This document shows, one piece after another, positions 52,816-60,456 of a stretch of DNA of 64,000 nucleotides. The notes beneath the pieces are model-generated. The model was not told the DNA's origin. It saw only the letters and a list, made by a program, of their open reading frames with translations, and searched no databases. This stretch comes from JANWXD01 sp035575135 (GTDB lineage Bacteria > Acidobacteriota > Terriglobia > Bryobacterales > Bryobacteraceae). The position numbers and the translations under genes are program-made. Position 1 is the stretch's first letter, and each line of letters begins with the position of its first letter. Location of the stretch: positions 1-64,000 of the forward strand of contig DATLYE010000048.1 in NCBI GenBank assembly GCA_035575135.1, in the 5' to 3' direction.

Positions 52816-54315
52816 TTGATGATGTTCGTGAGCGTGGCAAGGGCCGGAGGAGTGCTCGTCACCATTACGGTGCTGGCGTCTGCGGCCGCTGCTCCGATGG
52901 TGGAGGCCGTAAAATCGGGCGACATCGGGCGCATCAAGTCGCTGCTTGCTAGCGGGGCTGATCCGAATTCCGCCGCTGCCGATGGCGCCACACCGCTACA
53001 CTGGGCGGCCTATCTGGACCGGCTCGACGTCGCCGGGCTCTTGCTCGAGGCCGGAGCACAGCCGGACGCGACCAACCGCTACGGAGTTGCGCCGTTGTTG
53101 ATCGCGTGCGAAACCGCTAGCGCGCCCATGGTGGAGCTGCTTCTGCGGGCGGGCGCCGACCCGAATCGGGCTTCGCCCGAAGGGGAAACGCCCCTCATGC
53201 TTGCCTCCCGCGCCGGCAACCTGGGGGCCGTCAAAGCGCTGCTCGCACGCGGCGCGGATGTCAACGCCCGGGAGGGTTGGCGTGGCCAGACCGCGTTGAT
53301 GTGGGCCGCTGCGGAGGGCCACACGCCCGTCGTCGAAGTCCTGCTCGCTGCCGGCGCGGATCTGAAGGCGCGCTCCCGGGCGGGGTTCACGGCGTTGCTG
53401 TTTGCCGTCCGCGAGGGGCGGCTCGAGACGGTGAACGCTTTGCTGAAAGCGGGGGCCGACCCCAACGAAGTGCTTCCTCCTCAAGCGCGCCGCCGGACCG
53501 GAGCGGATCCTGTCGAGGCTGCGGCAGGGAGAGGCACCAGCGCCCTGCACCTGGCGGTGGCGAACGCTCACTTCGAGCTTGCCGCGGCCCTGCTTGACGC
53601 CGGCGCCGACCCGAACGCGGACGGGCCGGGCTGGACTCCGCTGCACGTGATTACATGGGTGCGTAAGCCCGGCTACGGAAGCAACGATCCGGCACCGCCG
53701 GGGTCCGGAAAGCTCAGCAGCCTGGACTTGGTGCGGAAGCTGGCGGAAAAGGGCGCCAATCTGAATGCGCGCATGACGCGCAGGACCAGCGCCGGCCTCA
53801 GTGCCCTCAACATGAGGGGCGCCACCCCCTTCCTGATGGCCGCCCGGACCGGGGACGCCGAACTGATGCGACTGCTCGCTCAGCTCGGCGCGGACCCGCT
53901 GCTGCCGAACGAAGACAACAGCACGCCGTTAATGGTCGCGGCGGGCCTGGGCACGCGCTCGCCGGGCGAGGATGCGGGCACGGAAGAAGAGTGCCTGGAA
54001 GCCGTCAAGGTCGCTTTGGAATTGGGCAACGACATCAACGCCGTGGATAACAACGGCGAAACGGCCATGCACGGGGCGGCTTACAAGCATCTTCCCGCCG
54101 TCGTGCGCTTTCTGGCGGCTAACGGTGCCAAGGTCGAGGTCTGGAACCGGAAGAACCGCCACGGCTGGACGCCGTTGCGGATCGCGACCGGGGTGCATCG
54201 GACCGGGAATTTCCGAAGCTCCCCCGAGACCGCGGCGGCGATCCGCGAGGTGATGGCCGCAGCGGGCGTTCCCCCGGCGTTGGAGGCCGATCCGGACGTC
54301 AAGACCGCCCGGTAG
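52816..54315 (+). CDS. Secreted ankyrin-repeat protein
   Basis: The 499-residue protein has a signal-like N-terminus (GVLVTITVLASAAAAP) followed by about ten ankyrin repeats. Examples are DGATPLHWAAYLDRLDVAGL, EGETPLMLASRAGNLGAVKA and NGETAMHGAAYKHLPAVVRF. Ankyrin stacks bind partner proteins. It follows the DUF1552 gene by 10 bp and the association of all three genes is known in this phylum, but its partner is not known. The stop lies 54 bp before the candidate selenoprotein gene. Confidence 0.88.
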   Translation: MMMFVSVARAGGVLVTITVLASAAAAPMVEAVKSGDIGRIKSLLASGADPNSAAADGATPLHWAAYLDRLDVAGLLLEAGAQPDATNRYGVAPLLIACETASAPMVELLLRAGADPNRASPEGETPLMLASRAGNLGAVKALLARGADVNAREGWRGQTALMWAAAEGHTPVVEVLLAAGADLKARSRAGFTALLFAVREGRLETVNALLKAGADPNEVLPPQARRRTGADPVEAAAGRGTSALHLAVANAHFELAAALLDAGADPNADGPGWTPLHVITWVRKPGYGSNDPAPPGSGKLSSLDLVRKLAEKGANLNARMTRRTSAGLSALNMRGATPFLMAARTGDAELMRLLAQLGADPLLPNEDNSTPLMVAAGLGTRSPGEDAGTEEECLEAVKVALELGNDINAVDNNGETAMHGAAYKHLPAVVRFLAANGAKVEVWNRKNRHGWTPLRIATGVHRTGNFRSSPETAAAIREVMAAAGVPPALEADPDVKTAR

Positions 54316-54342
54316 CGGCCCGCGGCTCGCCGCCTAGCGGCC

Positions 54343-54348
54343 TATAAT
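54343..54348 (+). promoter_or_regulatory. Perfect -10 box TATAAT before the selenoprotein gene
   Basis: TATAAT at 54343-54348 lies 21 bp before the ATG at 54370; a transcript starting near 54355 would include the ribosome-binding site AGGGGGG. No good -35 was seen in the GC-rich sequence upstream, so read-through from the ankyrin gene is also possible. Confidence 0.4.
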
Positions 54349-54369
54349 CGTGTTCGAAAGGGGGGTGAA

Positions 54370-54681
54370 ATGAAGAGAAGGCTTTGCGTGTCGTTGCTCT
54401 TTGCAGCCGCTGTGTGGCTGCTCTGGTCGGCGCCCGCCAAAGAGGCGACGGTGACTCTGGAAATCCTGGGAATGGGCTGAGCCGGATGTGTGGAACCGGT
54501 GCAGTCTGCACTGGCGAAAGTCAAGGGCGTTAAAGAGGCCAAAGTTTCCTTCGAACAGCGGGAGGCCGTCGTCACCTACGACCCCGACCTTGTCAAGCCC
54601 GAGGACTTGATCAAGGCCGTCCGGGAAGCCAAAGGGATGCATGAGTACGACGCCCGGCTGAAGCAAGAGAAACGAAAGTAG
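54370..54681 (+). CDS. Candidate selenoprotein: exported HMA-domain protein with Sec (TGA) at residue 37
   Basis: Read with TGA as selenocysteine, the frame gives 103 residues. ATG 54370 follows AGGGGGG at the right distance. Residues 1 to about 23 are a signal peptide or anchor (RRLCVSLLFAAAVWLLW). The rest is a heavy-metal-associated (HMA) ferredoxin-like fold with the strands VTLEILGM, EAKVSFEQREAVVTYD and the helix EDLIKAVREAKG. The metal motif normally written G-M-x-C-x-x-C reads G-M-G-U-A-G-C: U37 is the TGA at 54478-54480 and Cys40 follows. Sequence on both sides of the TGA is in the same frame and both parts are needed for the fold. A SECIS-like hairpin follows at 54496-54514. Without Sec decoding, callers would give only 54490-54681. 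Possible roles are metal binding or thiol/selenol redox outside the membrane. A sequencing error or decayed Cys codon is the main alternative. Confidence 0.8.
54496..54514 (+). promoter_or_regulatory. SECIS-like hairpin downstream of the in-frame TGA
   Basis: Arms CCGGTGCA (54496-54503) and TGCACTGG (54507-54514) pair over 8 bp (one G-U pair) around the loop GTC (54504-54506). The stem begins 15 nt and the apical G is 24 nt after the TGA, inside the spacing range reported for bacterial SECIS elements. The loop begins GU, as the functionally important loop bases of E. coli fdhF do; the bulged U of fdhF is not seen. Confidence 0.7.
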
Positions 54682-54684
54682 ATT

Positions 54685-56148
54685 CTAGAATCTCCAGGTC
54701 AGCTCGAGGTAGCCGAAGGTGGCGTTGCGGCCCTCAGGATAAATGGCTTGGACGACTCGCTTGCCGCGTGCGTGGGCGAGATAAGCCGATACCGTGGCTC
54801 GGGCGCTTACTTGATAATCCGCGCTGATGTCGAACAAGCTCGCAAGACCGCGCGCGTCCCCCGAGGGACGCCCCACGTAGCCGAACGTCCAGGGCTGAAA
54901 CGCGCCTCCTCCCGCGTACCACAGATCGCTTCGGTCGGCGAGTCGAAGGGAATGAGCATCCGCCCGCACGGCGACAGAGTTGTGCGGACGTAGGGTGAGC
55001 GTGGCGAAAAGATCCTGAAGGTTCATCAGGTTGTAAAAGGGAAAGCGCGCGTAGATCCGCGGGGTCGGCAAGAGCTGGAAAAAGGTTCCGTGCGTCCGGT
55101 CGTTGGGGTTGCCGTCACCTGCACCATGAAAGAAGCCGGCGCGGAGCCATGGTTTGATACGCGGCAACGCTCTGGGTTGCCAGCCGCCTTCCACAGCGAA
55201 CGCGCCGGAGCGGTGGCGCAGGATTCCCCAGCTTCCGGTCTGCACTACACCCCAGAACAAGAAATCCGTAGCGCCGGCGCCGGTATCTGATACATGCAGA
55301 TAGTGGCCGCCGAAGGTTGCGATCCGGATGTTCCCCATATCGAGCCGGCGGAGCGCCACAGGCCGGTTGTCGGTCTTCAAAACATGGCGCCAATCCTGGT
55401 AGTAGAGGGCCAGGAGGCGCCATTCCCCGCTTTGGCGTGCGCTTCCGGTCTGGCGGGTGGCAGCAGCGTACGCGAGTGCCGTGTGCAAGTTGCCCCAGCC
55501 GTCGGTTTGAAACACGCCGCGCGTTGCCAGGCCGCCTGCCACGGTGTAGTGCATGCGTTCCCGGGCCAGCGCCCACTGAAAGCCATCCAAGCTTCGTCCC
55601 ACATGTGTAAAGCCGAAATTGCCGGCGAGCCGGTGTGCGATGCGGTCGCGCTTCAACGCAGCCAGCGTGGGGTTTTTTGGAACCGTCTCCGCGCCCTCGA
55701 CGAATTCAAACCGCCCGAGCCGCAAGGTGTGGGCTTTGTTCCTGCCGAGACCCCGCCAGCGGACAAACGCTTGCTTGGGAAAGACCATGCCTGTGTTCCG
55801 CCGGCGGCTGTTGGCGGCGAAGTAAGCCGGGCCCAGCCCGAGTTGTCCCTGGGCGCCAGGAGCGATCGCCCCCTCGGGCAGGCCGAGAAGGACGGGCGCA
55901 GCCGCTTCCAGCTGCCAGTCAAACCGCTCCCGTTGTTGCGAGACGGAAAGGCGAAGGATGTTTCCGGAGAAGGCGTACGTGCTGTCGGCTTGCCCCTCGA
56001 ACCAGTCCCAGAGCTCGACGCGGCTCCGCAGGGTGCCCTGAAAGGTGAGTGTCCGAGCGGCTGGGGCGGTCTGGGCAGACAGTACCTGCGCCGCCGGCGC
56101 CAGCAAGAGAAAACACCAGGCGGTTCGCCTGCGGGACGCGTGCGTCAC
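54685..56148 (-). CDS. Outer-membrane beta-barrel protein, alginate-export-like
   Basis: The 487-residue protein has a signal peptide (CFLLLAPAAQVLSAQ, cleaved near residue 26) and alternating amphipathic strands to a C-terminal Phe (YLELTWRF), as in outer-membrane barrels. It resembles proteins of the alginate-export (AlgE-like) domain family: FEGQADSTYAFSGNILRLS, LRLGRFEFVEGAETVPKNP, then LLPTPRIYARFPFYNLMNLQ. Substrate unknown. It converges on the selenoprotein gene with 3 bp between stops. An AGGAG-type site was not clear. Confidence 0.75.
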   Translation of the reverse strand: MTHASRRRTAWCFLLLAPAAQVLSAQTAPAARTLTFQGTLRSRVELWDWFEGQADSTYAFSGNILRLSVSQQRERFDWQLEAAAPVLLGLPEGAIAPGAQGQLGLGPAYFAANSRRRNTGMVFPKQAFVRWRGLGRNKAHTLRLGRFEFVEGAETVPKNPTLAALKRDRIAHRLAGNFGFTHVGRSLDGFQWALARERMHYTVAGGLATRGVFQTDGWGNLHTALAYAAATRQTGSARQSGEWRLLALYYQDWRHVLKTDNRPVALRRLDMGNIRIATFGGHYLHVSDTGAGATDFLFWGVVQTGSWGILRHRSGAFAVEGGWQPRALPRIKPWLRAGFFHGAGDGNPNDRTHGTFFQLLPTPRIYARFPFYNLMNLQDLFATLTLRPHNSVAVRADAHSLRLADRSDLWYAGGGAFQPWTFGYVGRPSGDARGLASLFDISADYQVSARATVSAYLAHARGKRVVQAIYPEGRNATFGYLELTWRF

Positions 56149-56220
56149 AGAGCCAGAATATCGGATATCAGGAGCTGAAATTGTGACTTATGTCACAGCA
56201 TCGGACCGCGCCGCAACGCT

Positions 56221-56847
56221 TCAGGGAGATGTGATTTCCACGTCGGCCGTCAAGTACTGCCAGTCCGGAATCTCGTAGGCGCGGAGGTGAGTCTCCAGCG
56301 TCGTCCGGAGCTCGCGCGATTCGTAAGGGCCGAGGGACGGCAGGCGGAACCAGAAAGTGCCCACCGGCGGACTGCCGCTCTTCGCTTCCCGGGTCCGCAG
56401 CACGACCTTCGCCTCCAATTTCGCGATGTCCGCGGCCGAATGGTTGACGACCACGAACTGCACCTGCACTTTCTGGCGGGCATCCTCGGTGAGGCGAATC
56501 CCCGTCACCTCGATGAAAGGCGCAACCGGACTCGTCCGTGGCGCGGGCGGGGCCGGAGCCTCCCAGCGAGGAGCATTGACGGCGGTGCGGCCGGCTCCGG
56601 TGAAGTGGTAGTAACCGTAATAAGCGGTTGCTCCCAGAGCCAGAAAGCCGATGGCAAACACGGTCGCCAACAGCCAGGTCGGCGCGCCTCTTCTCCGAGG
56701 GGGAGGAGTTCGCGTCGGCTGGGTCGCTTCCGGCGCCGCGGGCGGAACCACTGCAGTTTCGGGTGCCTCGCCGGCGGCGCAATCCGGACATTCGCTTTCC
56801 GAGGGAGGAACCTCGCGCCCGCACTTCGGGCAGATCCACGCAAACAT
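56221..56847 (-). CDS. Zinc-ribbon, single-pass membrane protein
   Basis: The 208-residue protein begins with a zinc ribbon (WICPKCGREVPPSESECPDC), then a Pro/Ala-rich linker, one membrane helix (about 57-78; TWLLATVFAIGFLALGATAY) and an extracytoplasmic beta-rich domain (VQVQFVVVNHSAADIAKLEA) resembling DUF-type FxLD/Ig-like folds. No function is assigned. It lies 31 bp after the enolase-superfamily gene on the same strand. Confidence 0.72.
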   Translation of the reverse strand: MFAWICPKCGREVPPSESECPDCAAGEAPETAVVPPAAPEATQPTRTPPPRRRGAPTWLLATVFAIGFLALGATAYYGYYHFTGAGRTAVNAPRWEAPAPPAPRTSPVAPFIEVTGIRLTEDARQKVQVQFVVVNHSAADIAKLEAKVVLRTREAKSGSPPVGTFWFRLPSLGPYESRELRTTLETHLRAYEIPDWQYLTADVEITSP

Positions 56848-56878
56848 GACTCTGCTTCTACTCTAGCGCTCCGGGACG

Positions 56879-57985
56879 TCACGCGATCCGGTATTCCCGC
56901 AGCTTGTCTTCGCGAAAGACGAGGCCGAAGCCCGGATCCGTGCGCGGCCGGATCCACCCCTGTTCCGGATGAAGCGGATTGGCCAGCACGTCATCGAAGA
57001 CTTTCACGCCCGCGTCTCTGACGAAGTATTCGATGAACAATCCGTTCGGAATCGCCGCCAGCAACTGGGTGTGGATGTCCCAGTTGTAGTGCGGCGCCAC
57101 GGGGATGTCGAACGCCGCGGCCATGTGCGCGATCTTGAGCCACTCGCCCACGCCGCCGGCCACGGTGGCATCGGGTTGCAGGATGTCGGCGGCCCGGCGC
57201 TCCACCAGCTCCGCGAAAGCCCAGCGCGTGGATTCCAGTTCGCCGGTGGCCACGGGCACCTCCAGCGTTTCGGCGATGCGCGCCATGGCCGCCAGATTGT
57301 CGGCGCGCACCGGTTCTTCGATCCAATACGGCCGATACTCTTCCAGACGGCGCATGGCCGCAATGGCAGTCGGAGCGTCGGCCCAGCCGCCGTTGGCATC
57401 CAGCAGGATCTCGACATCGTCTCCGAGCGCCTGCCGCACGGCCCGCAGCCGGGCCGCGTCCTCGCGCGGCTCCATCCGTCCGACTTTCATTTTGACCGCG
57501 GTGAACCCCTGCTCGACGTAGCTTTCCATCTCCCGCACGAGTTCTTCGGTGCTCTGACCTTCCCGGTAGTAGCCGCCGGTGGCGTAGCAGCGCAGGCGAG
57601 TGGAGTGCACGCCCAGCAGTTGCATCACCGGAAGTCTCGCCGCTTTGCCGCGCAGGTCCCAGAGGGCGATGTCAATGGCGCTGATGGCGCGCAGCGCCGC
57701 GCCCCGGCGGCCGGCCTGAATGGACTGGCGATACATCTCGCTCCACAGGCGCTCGGAATCCAGGGCGTCGGCTCCTTCGAGCAAGGGGCGAAAAATGGTT
57801 TGCACCAGCGAGACCATGGCGCAACTGGAGTCGTAGCCGAGCGTGAACCCGTAACCTTCGAGCCCTTCCTCGGTTTGGATCCGCACAACCAAATGGTCGC
57901 GGTGGGTGATGCGCCGCACGGCATCGGACACGGCGGCTTGGAGCGGAATGGAAATGGCGATCGCTTCGACGCTCCGGATCCTCAT
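56879..57985 (-). CDS. Mandelate racemase/muconate lactonizing enzyme family protein
   Basis: The 368-residue enolase-superfamily enzyme has the capping domain (1-125) and the TIM barrel. Catalytic features are the Lys pair in TAVKMKVGR, the metal ligands Asp in LLDANGGWAD, Glu in YWIEEPV and Glu in VATGELEST, and the His in APHYNWDIH. This is the mandelate-racemase pattern (KxK on one face, His on the other). It would abstract the alpha-proton of an acid sugar or related carboxylate; substrate unknown. It is divergent from nadD. Confidence 0.88.
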   Translation of the reverse strand: MRIRSVEAIAISIPLQAAVSDAVRRITHRDHLVVRIQTEEGLEGYGFTLGYDSSCAMVSLVQTIFRPLLEGADALDSERLWSEMYRQSIQAGRRGAALRAISAIDIALWDLRGKAARLPVMQLLGVHSTRLRCYATGGYYREGQSTEELVREMESYVEQGFTAVKMKVGRMEPREDAARLRAVRQALGDDVEILLDANGGWADAPTAIAAMRRLEEYRPYWIEEPVRADNLAAMARIAETLEVPVATGELESTRWAFAELVERRAADILQPDATVAGGVGEWLKIAHMAAAFDIPVAPHYNWDIHTQLLAAIPNGLFIEYFVRDAGVKVFDDVLANPLHPEQGWIRPRTDPGFGLVFREDKLREYRIA

Positions 57986-58031
57986 GCATCCATTCTGCCC
58001 GAAAGAGGTTGCGATCAGCCAAGATGGAGGC

Positions 58032-58646
58032 GTGGAGTTCTACCGCCGCGCCGCAGGCACCCCGGAGCGGCTTGCAATCCTGGCAGGCACGTTCCATCCG
58101 CCGACCGTAGCGCACATGGCGCTGGCGCGCGCCGGTCTGGCGATTGCCGATGAGGTGCTCCTGGTGCTGCCGCAGGAGTTGCCTCACAAGACCTTCTCGG
58201 GCGTGGGTTTTGCCGAACGCCTCGAAATGCTCCTGGCGGCCGCCGGCGGCGAACCGCGCTTTTCGGTAGCCGCAAGCCGGCACGGCCTGTTTGCCGAGAT
58301 CGCGCGCGAGTGCCGCGAAGCGTACGGACCCGCTCCCGGGCTCATCTTTCTGTGCGGCCGTGACGCCGCCGAGCGCTTCATGAACTGGGACTACGGGCGC
58401 CCGGAGGCAGTCCGGCAAATGCTTTCCGAGTTTGAGCTCGCCGTAGCAGACCGCCAGGGGCGTTATGTGCCGCCGCCGGAATTCGCCGATCGCGTTCGGG
58501 CTTTATCGCTCCCAACGAATCTAAATGAAGTCTCGGCCACAGAGGTACGGCGGCGCACCGCAGCGGGCGAGCCTTGGGAGCACCTGGTTCCCGCCGCGGT
58601 AGTTCCTTTGGTGCGGCGCTACTACGGCCGCGCCGCGGATCAATGA
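58032..58646 (+). CDS. nadD: Nicotinate-nucleotide adenylyltransferase-like protein
   Basis: The 204-residue nucleotidyltransferase has the N-terminal GTFHPPTVAHMALAR, standing for the usual GxFxPxHxGH motif with Thr-Val-Ala-His in place of His-Leu-Gly-His. LIFLCGRDAAERFMNW and VSATEVRRR (the C-terminal adenylate motif) are also present. This fits NadD, which makes nicotinate adenine dinucleotide in NAD synthesis. Because the first His of the HxGH motif is replaced, a different substrate is possible. GTG 58032 is preferred, though ATG 57984 is in frame. Its stop overlaps the facing ispB stop by 7 bp. Confidence 0.72.
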   Translation: MEFYRRAAGTPERLAILAGTFHPPTVAHMALARAGLAIADEVLLVLPQELPHKTFSGVGFAERLEMLLAAAGGEPRFSVAASRHGLFAEIARECREAYGPAPGLIFLCGRDAAERFMNWDYGRPEAVRQMLSEFELAVADRQGRYVPPPEFADRVRALSLPTNLNEVSATEVRRRTAAGEPWEHLVPAAVVPLVRRYYGRAADQ

Positions 58647-59647
58647 TCGCGTTCGGTGACGAGTTCCGTCAGCGTGTATAGGGCCCTCTGGTAGGGCGAG
58701 TCGGGAAACTCGTTGATGAGCCGGCGGGCGGCATCCGTGAAGGCCTCGGCACGGGCCATGGCGCGCTCGATCCCCCGGCGGCTGCGGATCAGCTCCAGGA
58801 CCTCGGCAAACGGGACTCGCTCGTAGCTGTGGTCGCGAAGGATGCACTCGACGCGTTGGCGTTCTTCAGGGGCCGCCTCTTCCAGCGCGTAGATGAGCGG
58901 TAGAGTTACTTTGCCCTCGCGCAGGTCGCTGCCCACCGGCTTGCCGAGCACGCTCTCGGCCGCCGTGAAATCCAGCACATCGTCCACGAGCTGGAAGGCC
59001 ATCCCGAGATTCCAGGCGTATTCGGCCAGTTTCTCCTCGACGCCGGAATCGGCTCCCGCCACGAGTGCTCCCAGACGCGCGCAGGCGGAAAACAGGCTGG
59101 CGGTCTTGCGGTCCACCAAATCCATGTAATCCGCTTCGGTGACGTGAAGGGAACCGATGCGCTCCAGTTGCAGCAGCTCTCCTTCGACCATCATCTGAGT
59201 CAGGGCGATCAAGATATCCAGCACCTGGAAGTTGCGCTCGCGGAGGGCCACTTGGAAAGCCTGCATGTAGAGCCAGTCGCCCGCCAGCACCGAGATGTGG
59301 TTGCCCCAGATGACGTTGGTGGACGGGCGGCCGCGCCGCGTTTGCGCCACGTCAATGACGTCGTCGTGGACCAGCGTGGCGGTGTGGATCATTTCCACGA
59401 CGGCCGCCAGGCGGATGGCGCTTTCAGCCCCGTTGCCGTTTCCCGCAAGCCGGGAGGCGAGCAGGAGCAAGGTGGGGCGCAGGCGTTTGCCGCCGCTCGA
59501 GTGCAGGTAGCGGTTGATGGTGGTGATGGCATCTACCGACGCAACGGACTCCAGACCGATCTCCGCCTCCACGCGCTGCAAGTCCTCTTGCACCAGCTCG
59601 AATAGCTCCCGGGAGGTCAGGGACTGTCCTAGGCGGCCGGTCTCCAT
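58640..59647 (-). CDS. ispB: Polyprenyl diphosphate synthase
   Basis: The 335-residue trans-prenyltransferase elongates farnesyl diphosphate for quinone side chains. It has both Asp-rich motifs: VHDDVIDVAQTRRGRPS (first DDxxD) and FQLVDDVLDFTA (second). GGKRLRPTL is the conserved opening of the catalytic part. It lies 14 bp downstream of tatD and is the last gene of the sirtuin-larC-metG-tatD-ispB run. Chain length cannot be judged with confidence. Confidence 0.9.
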   Translation of the reverse strand: METGRLGQSLTSRELFELVQEDLQRVEAEIGLESVASVDAITTINRYLHSSGGKRLRPTLLLLASRLAGNGNGAESAIRLAAVVEMIHTATLVHDDVIDVAQTRRGRPSTNVIWGNHISVLAGDWLYMQAFQVALRERNFQVLDILIALTQMMVEGELLQLERIGSLHVTEADYMDLVDRKTASLFSACARLGALVAGADSGVEEKLAEYAWNLGMAFQLVDDVLDFTAAESVLGKPVGSDLREGKVTLPLIYALEEAAPEERQRVECILRDHSYERVPFAEVLELIRSRRGIERAMARAEAFTDAARRLINEFPDSPYQRALYTLTELVTERDH

Positions 59648-59661
59648 GGAATGGTTCCAGT

Positions 59662-60456
59662 TTACTTTGCGCTACCGGCGACTGGCAAACACAGGCGTTC
59701 AAAGTTATGCGTCGTGGCGGCAGCCAGGATCTCCAGCGGCTCGCCCCGCACCGCCGCCACTGTCCGGGCCGTCTCCAGGACGAAGGCGGGCTCGTTGCGC
59801 TTGCCGCGGTGGGGCACGGGCGCAAGGTACGGTGCGTCCGTCTCCAACAGGATCCTGTCGGAGGGAACCGCCCGGGCCGCATCGCGAACGGCTTCGGCTT
59901 TGGGAAATGTGAGGATTCCGCCAAAACCCAGGCAGAATCCGAGCTCCAGCGCCTGCCGCGCTTCTGCCGGTCCGCCGGAAAAGCAGTGAAAGACGCCGCC
60001 CAAGCCGGACGGCGCCCAGTGAGTCCGGAGCAGGCTCAGCGTGTCCTCCCAGGCCTCCCGGGTGTGGATGATCACGGGCTTGCGTGCTTCGGCGGCGAGC
60101 TCGAGTTGCGTGAGGAAAACCGCGCGCTGCGTCTGGCGCGGTGAGTTGTCGTAGTAATAATCCAGGCCGATTTCCCCGACCGCGACCACTTTGGGATGTG
60201 ACAACAGTTCGCGCATGCGCCGCCAGGTGTCAGGCGTGGCCTTCCGGGCGTCGTGCGGGTGAACGCCCACCGTGGCCCAGACCTGCGGGAAAGCCTCGGC
60301 CAGACGGATGGCCGCTTCGAGATCGGGCGGCCCCTCGCCGGTTCCAATGGCGAGCATGCAGCCGACGCCCGCTTCGAGGGCGCGGCGGATGACCTCCTCG
60401 CGATCCGGGTCAAACTGGCGGTCATCCAGATGACAGTGCGAATCCACCAGCGTCAC
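59662..60456 (-). CDS. tatD: TatD-family metal-dependent hydrolase (deoxyribonuclease-like)
   Basis: The 264-residue TIM-barrel protein has the metal ligands: VDSHCHLDD (HxH, residues 4-12), VGVHPHDA, VGEIGLDYYYDN (Glu), VIIHTREA (His) and ILLETDAPYLAP (Asp). This is the TatD/YcfH pattern, acting on DNA ends in characterised relatives. It overlaps metG by 4 bp, which is a common pairing in bacteria. Confidence 0.93.
   Translation of the reverse strand: MTLVDSHCHLDDRQFDPDREEVIRRALEAGVGCMLAIGTGEGPPDLEAAIRLAEAFPQVWATVGVHPHDARKATPDTWRRMRELLSHPKVVAVGEIGLDYYYDNSPRQTQRAVFLTQLELAAEARKPVIIHTREAWEDTLSLLRTHWAPSGLGGVFHCFSGGPAEARQALELGFCLGFGGILTFPKAEAVRDAARAVPSDRILLETDAPYLAPVPHRGKRNEPAFVLETARTVAAVRGEPLEILAAATTHNFERLCLPVAGSAK

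Noticed and set aside
54490..54681. Short frame starting at a GTG after the TGA, as a separate 63-residue gene
   Set aside because: It lacks a ribosome-binding site and begins inside the HMA motif. The upstream part in the same frame has a signal peptide and a strong ribosome-binding site, so the TGA is better read as selenocysteine.
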